A stretch of DNA of 9,494 nt, taken from positions 1-9,494 of the forward strand of contig JAFQPT010000383.1 of assembly GCA_017411665.1 (NCBI GenBank), written 5' to 3'. Made by a program: the position numbers and the translations under genes. The stretch comes from Oscillospiraceae bacterium (lineage in GTDB: Bacteria; Bacillota_A; Clostridia; Oscillospirales; Oscillospiraceae). The notes beneath the pieces were generated by a model. The model was given only the letters and a program-made list of their open reading frames with translations, did not search any database and was not told the origin of the DNA. This document shows positions 6,501 to 9,494 of this stretch, one piece after another (the first letter of the stretch is position 1; each line of letters opens with the position of its first letter).

Positions 6501-6871
6501 TATTGAATGAGGAAGCGGTCATTGAAGCCATGGAACATGGCGGGGAATATGAATTTATTCCCGTGACCGTGCGGAAAAAGGGAGACGTGCCCAAGGCACT
6601 GGCCACTGCGCAACAGATGGGTGTGCTGGCAAAGCACATTGACAAAACGCTGCAGAAGCTGGCAGCAGAGCTGAAGGGCGGCACCATCGCCGCATCGCCC
6701 TACTATAAAAGTAAGCAGACCACTGCCTGCGGCTACTGTCAGTACAAGGAGGTCTGCTGCTTTGAAGACGGGCAGCGAAATGAGAACTACCGCTACCTGC
6801 CCGACCTGCCTACGGAAACGGTCTGGGAAATGATGGAACAAAACGGGGAAGGAGGGAAAGTCGATGGCTAA
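3542..6871 (+). CDS. addB: ATP-dependent helicase/deoxyribonuclease subunit AddB
   Basis: AddB is the second subunit of the AddAB helicase-nuclease, which resects double-strand DNA ends and prepares 3' tails for RecA. This copy has 1109 residues, close to the roughly 1166 of Bacillus subtilis AddB. GKAGTGKT (7-14) is a Walker A site and FIDGFTDFTGQQ (Asp196) is the family's Walker B-like region. The C-terminus holds the RecB-type nuclease: GIADRVD (887-893) and DYKTG (907-911), with Asp907 and Lys909 catalytic. The Fe-S staple known from B. subtilis AddB is complete: Cys749, then Cys1063, Cys1066 and Cys1072, with an extra Cys1073. The start at 3542 is preceded by GGGAGGA (3529-3535); the frame stays open 87 bases further upstream, but that part overlaps the deacetylase gene. 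The stop overlaps the addA start, implying coupled translation and balanced subunits. Confidence 0.97.
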   Translation: MLQVITGKAGTGKTAMMMRAIAKEMAAGNRSILIVPEQYSHQAERELCAVCGSRVSLYAEVLTFTGLARWVDRQLGSGEPVVLDKGGQLLCMALALEMVYAQLRVYGGARKRAALQSQLLDAVTELKTACASQEELLRVAEECDGLLADKLHDMALIFAAYDTVVSGGRADPTDRLTRLAERIGDAEMGNIRIFIDGFTDFTGQQLRVIAALLESGCEITVCLTCDTAQQDNEVFAIPRSTLRTLKRLAEEWGTQWNEVRKTSAREETALEFFCDNMFTYTRGRMEDANHSIRLFAGDSVADECEFAAAQAIAFVRDEGARWRDIAVAVRGFENYETLLDSTFRKYGVPLYMTKKSTLLSKPLTQLIEAAYEIITGGWDAEDVFTYLRTGLTGMEQADCDVLENYVLLWDLRGTAWTREADWRLHPAGYEEAYSPEDNALLRRINALRRSVAAPLAVFEEAAKAAGTGHEQVMALVQLLETLGVDGVLEQRAAQLEEAGYPQQAAECEKIWEITLDALEQFDGILGETELDTDRFSQLLLLMLSQYDVGTIPIAVDRVAAGEMDRMRRRNLKHLIVLGASDGNLPGPQESGGVFSGDDRTRLLEVGLDLGTCGDAELWREFGLIYNCLTLPKETLTLTYPTGGDNRPSVVMSRAKALFEKEIEYIDPLKCKMASRESALELAAFSLRDNAGVAAASAASYFKETDRQRLETLQQAAEQLRGSLSREGVRNLYGSTLRLSASRIDKFNSCPFSYFMEYGLKAKPRKTASFAPPEMGVFMHYVLEHVAKEVTAQGGFAVVTKEELHRLTDLYIGQYIAKYLNHFKEKTPRFVYLFNRLTKDVRAVVDDMAAELRKSDFAPLDFELNFGDPEKVPPMEIGSGDASMTLTGIADRVDGWVHDGKLYLRVVDYKTGKKEFKLSDVFYGMNLQMLLYLFTLEKWGEQRYGREVVPAGVLYVPAFHKNVTGQDNLSDEAIAKEQRKKHLRSGLILNEEAVIEAMEHGGEYEFIPVTVRKKGDVPKALATAQQMGVLAKHIDKTLQKLAAELKGGTIAASPYYKSKQTTACGYCQYKEVCCFEDGQRNENYRYLPDLPTETVWEMMEQNGEGGKVDG

Positions 6872-9494
6872 ATTTGCCCCTACAAAAGATCAGCAGCGTG
6901 CCATTGAGGCCCGTGGCAGTGCGTTGCTGGTTTCTGCGGCTGCAGGCTCGGGCAAGACCAAGGTTTTGACCGAACGACTGATGTCTTATATCACGGCGGA
7001 AAACCCCGTGGGCATCGACACATTCCTTGTAATTACCTATACCCGTGCGGCGGCGGGGGAATTGCGCAGCCGTATTATGGAAGAACTGACCAACCGTATG
7101 GCTGTTGAGCCTGACAATGCAGCTCTGCGCCGTCAGTATGCACTGGTGTCCCGTGCGCAAATCAGCACCATTCACGGCTTTTGCTCTGCGCTGATTCGGG
7201 AACATTGCCTGCCGTTGGAGCTGCCGCCCGATTTTAAAATTGTGGATGAGGCCCGTACCGCAGTCATGAAGCAGTCGGCTCTGGATAAAACGCTGGAGGC
7301 CTGCTACGAGCGGCTGGACAGTGATAAAGGGCTGCGGGAACTGATTGATACGGTAGGCGCAGGTCGGGATGACGGACGTCTGGCGGCACTGATTTTGAAT
7401 CTCCACAGCAAGATGCAGAGCCATCCTTATCCCGGAGTGTGGGCGGAAAAGCAGCGGAAGGCACTGTATGCAGAAGGAATTTCCGACCCTGCGGAAACCG
7501 TCTGGGGCAGATATCTGCTGGACACGGCGGCAGAGACGGCGGAGTATTGGGCAACGCTGCTGGAACAGGATCTGCAGACGCTGTCTATGCCCGAATATGC
7601 GGATATCGGGGCGAAGGTGCCGACGAATCTGGCGGAATCTGCGGACAGTCTGCGCAATTTTGCGGCTGCGGCTCAGCTGGGCTGGGACAAGGCAGCGGAG
7701 CATGCCGTGTTTGTATATAACCGCTGGTCTGCGCCGAGAAAAACAGAGCATGGGGCTCTGCTGCAGAAAATCAAAGCCCGCAGAGATGCCTCCAAGAAGG
7801 CAATGGAAAAAGTGGCGGCAGAGTTTGCACAGAGTGCGGATGAGGTACTGCGGGATATGCGCCGTACCGCACCTGCTATGGATGCGCTGCTGCGGCTGAC
7901 GATGGAATTCGATGCCGCCTTTGCTGCGGACAAGAAGCGCAGGGGCTTTGTGGATTATTCCGACCTGGAGCATTTTGCGGCAAAGCTGCTGTCCGACACG
8001 GAAGGAAATCCCACCGACCTTGCCCGACAAATCAGTCAGCGGTATACGGAAATCATGGTGGACGAGTATCAGGACGTCAATGAGGTGCAGGAGCTGATTT
8101 TCCGCTGTGTATCCAAGAACGGCAGCAACCTGTTTACCGTCGGTGACGTAAAGCAGTCCATTTACCGATTCCGTCTGGCCGATCCCACCATTTTTACAAA
8201 CAAATATCTGACCTATTCCGATTACGAGGAGGCTGCGGAAGGGCAGCCTCGCCGTATTCTGCTGCAGGAAAATTTCCGTTCCCGCAGTCAGGTGCTGGAG
8301 GGTGCCAATGCGGTGTTTGAAAATATCATGTCTGTTCAGCTGGGTGAGCTGGAATATGATGATAATGCACGGCTGCGCTGCGGAAATAAAAGCTATGAGG
8401 GCGATGTTCCCGTGCCGCAGATTTATGTGATTGAAGGAGACCGGGAGGAAACGGACGAAATCCTGTCTACCAATCAGGAATTGGAAGCTGACTTTGTGGC
8501 GGCATCCATTCGTGATTTGGTTGACCGCGGCACTCCTGTAACTCGGGACGGTGTACGGCATCCTGCCCGATACGGAGATATTGTGCTGCTGATGCGCTCG
8601 GCAAATACGGTGGTCAATGTCTATCGCAAGGCGCTGGAGGAGCACGGGATTCCCGTGCAGTCCGAACAGGGTGGCGGGTTTTACACCACACCCGAAGTTA
8701 CAGTGATGATGGCACTGCTTGCTGTGGTGGACAATCCCATGCAGGATGTTCCGCTGATTACGGCCCTGCAGTCTGTATATGTGGGCTTTACCCCCGATGA
8801 GCTGGCACGGGTGCGTGCCTGCGACAAGAAAGCCTGCTTCTATGATGCGCTATGCATTGCGGCAGGGGAACTGCCCAAAGCGGAAGCATTTTTGCAGAAG
8901 CTGGATCTTTGGCGAAGCATCAGCGGAGATATTCCCTTGCGTGAGCTGATTTGGCGCATTCTGGACGATTTGTCCGTGACTGCGGTGACCAGTGCCATGA
9001 CAGACGGGCAGGTGCGCAGACGCAATCTTATGGCCTTTATCGACCTGGCAGCACAGTTTGAAGCGGGTGGCTATCAAGGGCTGCGCCGATTTGTGGTCTG
9101 GCTGAATCGTCAGGCGGAAAACGGAATCGAGCCCGAGATGCACAGCGGCGAAAGCGGCAATGCGGTGCAGATTATGAGTATCCACAAATCCAAGGGTCTG
9201 GAATTCCCCATTGTATTTTTGTGCGATACGGCACGTCAGTTCAATAAAAAGGATTCTACCGCTACGGTGCTTGTCCATCCGCAGATGGGGCTCGGGCCGA
9301 AGGTGATTGATTCGGAGCGCGGAATCGAGTATTATTCCATGCCCAGACGGGCTCTGGTTCGGAAAATGAATCGAGAGACCCTTTCGGAGGAAATGCGTCT
9401 GCTGTATGTGGCCATGACCCGTGCCAAGGAATATCTGTTTGTAACAGGGGTTCTGAATGATGCGGAAAAGAAGATAGAGGAGCAGCGGCTTTTG
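6864..9494 (+). CDS. addA: ATP-dependent helicase/nuclease subunit AddA, 3' end outside window
   Basis: AddA is the motor subunit of AddAB: an SF1A (UvrD/RecB-like) 3'-5' helicase, with a C-terminal nuclease domain that lies past the window end. I translated 877 codons from ATG 6864 with no stop or frameshift; full-length AddA is about 1200 residues, so roughly a quarter is missing. Motifs appear in order: Q motif PTKDQQRAI (6-14), Walker A AAAGSGKT (25-32), motif Ia TYTRAAAGEL (58-67), STIHGFC (101-107), Walker B VDEYQD (399-404), motif III GDVKQSIYRFR (427-437), motif IV ENFRS (469-473), motif V MSIHKSKGLEFP (771-782) and motif VI LLYVAMTRAKE (846-856), with Arg853 as the finger. AGGAGG (6850-6855) lies 8 bases before the ATG, inside addB. 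The 8-base overlap with addB fixes the start. It appears fully functional as far as visible. Confidence 0.97.
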   Translation, partial: MAKFAPTKDQQRAIEARGSALLVSAAAGSGKTKVLTERLMSYITAENPVGIDTFLVITYTRAAAGELRSRIMEELTNRMAVEPDNAALRRQYALVSRAQISTIHGFCSALIREHCLPLELPPDFKIVDEARTAVMKQSALDKTLEACYERLDSDKGLRELIDTVGAGRDDGRLAALILNLHSKMQSHPYPGVWAEKQRKALYAEGISDPAETVWGRYLLDTAAETAEYWATLLEQDLQTLSMPEYADIGAKVPTNLAESADSLRNFAAAAQLGWDKAAEHAVFVYNRWSAPRKTEHGALLQKIKARRDASKKAMEKVAAEFAQSADEVLRDMRRTAPAMDALLRLTMEFDAAFAADKKRRGFVDYSDLEHFAAKLLSDTEGNPTDLARQISQRYTEIMVDEYQDVNEVQELIFRCVSKNGSNLFTVGDVKQSIYRFRLADPTIFTNKYLTYSDYEEAAEGQPRRILLQENFRSRSQVLEGANAVFENIMSVQLGELEYDDNARLRCGNKSYEGDVPVPQIYVIEGDREETDEILSTNQELEADFVAASIRDLVDRGTPVTRDGVRHPARYGDIVLLMRSANTVVNVYRKALEEHGIPVQSEQGGGFYTTPEVTVMMALLAVVDNPMQDVPLITALQSVYVGFTPDELARVRACDKKACFYDALCIAAGELPKAEAFLQKLDLWRSISGDIPLRELIWRILDDLSVTAVTSAMTDGQVRRRNLMAFIDLAAQFEAGGYQGLRRFVVWLNRQAENGIEPEMHSGESGNAVQIMSIHKSKGLEFPIVFLCDTARQFNKKDSTATVLVHPQMGLGPKVIDSERGIEYYSMPRRALVRKMNRETLSEEMRLLYVAMTRAKEYLFVTGVLNDAEKKIEEQRLL

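Noticed and set aside
7439..7899. Overlapping + strand frames of 93 and 143 codons inside addA
   Set aside because: They are alternative frames within a region continuously coding for AddA and have Cys/Arg-rich sequences without a domain.
6810..8645. Open frame of 611 codons on the - strand
   Set aside because: It lies antisense to the end of addB and much of addA, both of which show all family motifs. The product is rich in His, Arg, Gln and Cys with no recognisable domain, as expected of a shadow frame opposite a codon-biased gene.
1..9494. Defence island, CRISPR array, mobile element or prophage
   Set aside because: No repeats with spacers, transposase, integrase, terminal repeats or toxin-antitoxin pair were seen. 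AddAB is a housekeeping repair complex, and composition looks even across the window.

Overview
The window reads as a compact, ordinary chromosomal segment of a Bacillota (Firmicutes) bacterium, most likely a moderate-GC member of class Clostridia. Three things suggest this. Recombinational repair is encoded as addB-addA rather than recBCD. Nearly every gene has a near-perfect GGAGG Shine-Dalgarno sequence about 7 bases before an ATG. Promoters and U-tract hairpin terminators are of the standard sigma-A/Firmicutes type. The taxonomic placement is inference, since there is no rRNA or other marker gene here.

All genes lie on the + strand. From left to right they are: the C-terminal half of a DMT/EamA membrane transporter (1-438) ending in a strong terminator; a stand-alone PfkB-family sugar or nucleoside kinase (538-1470) with its own extended -10 promoter and terminator; a short XRE-type repressor with two C-terminal membrane helices (1611-2012); a single-pass membrane-anchored protein of unknown function (2091-2594) with a very good promoter; and a 13-bp perfect hairpin. 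A CE4-type polysaccharide deacetylase-like enzyme (2689-3495) follows. The last part holds addB (3542-6871) and addA (6864 to beyond the window end), which overlap by 8 bases.

The addBA pair is the functional centrepiece. AddA (UvrD-like helicase, with its nuclease domain lying beyond the window) and AddB (inactive-helicase fold, Fe-S cluster cysteines and a RecB-type nuclease domain) form the heterodimer that resects double-strand breaks and loads RecA. AddB has all four cluster cysteines and the nuclease residues, and AddA is open through all visible motifs, so the complex looks intact. The five upstream genes have no obvious functional link to it. The deacetylase gene may be co-transcribed with addBA, because only 46 bases without a U-tract terminator separate them.

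I see no CRISPR array, tRNA, rRNA, insertion sequence, prophage gene or defence island, and no convincing new system. The least explained elements are the membrane-tethered XRE regulator next to an orphan exported protein, with a small palindrome between that protein's -35 and -10 boxes. No gene-free stretch is longer than about 100 bases. Several long open frames on the - strand are shadows of the real genes.
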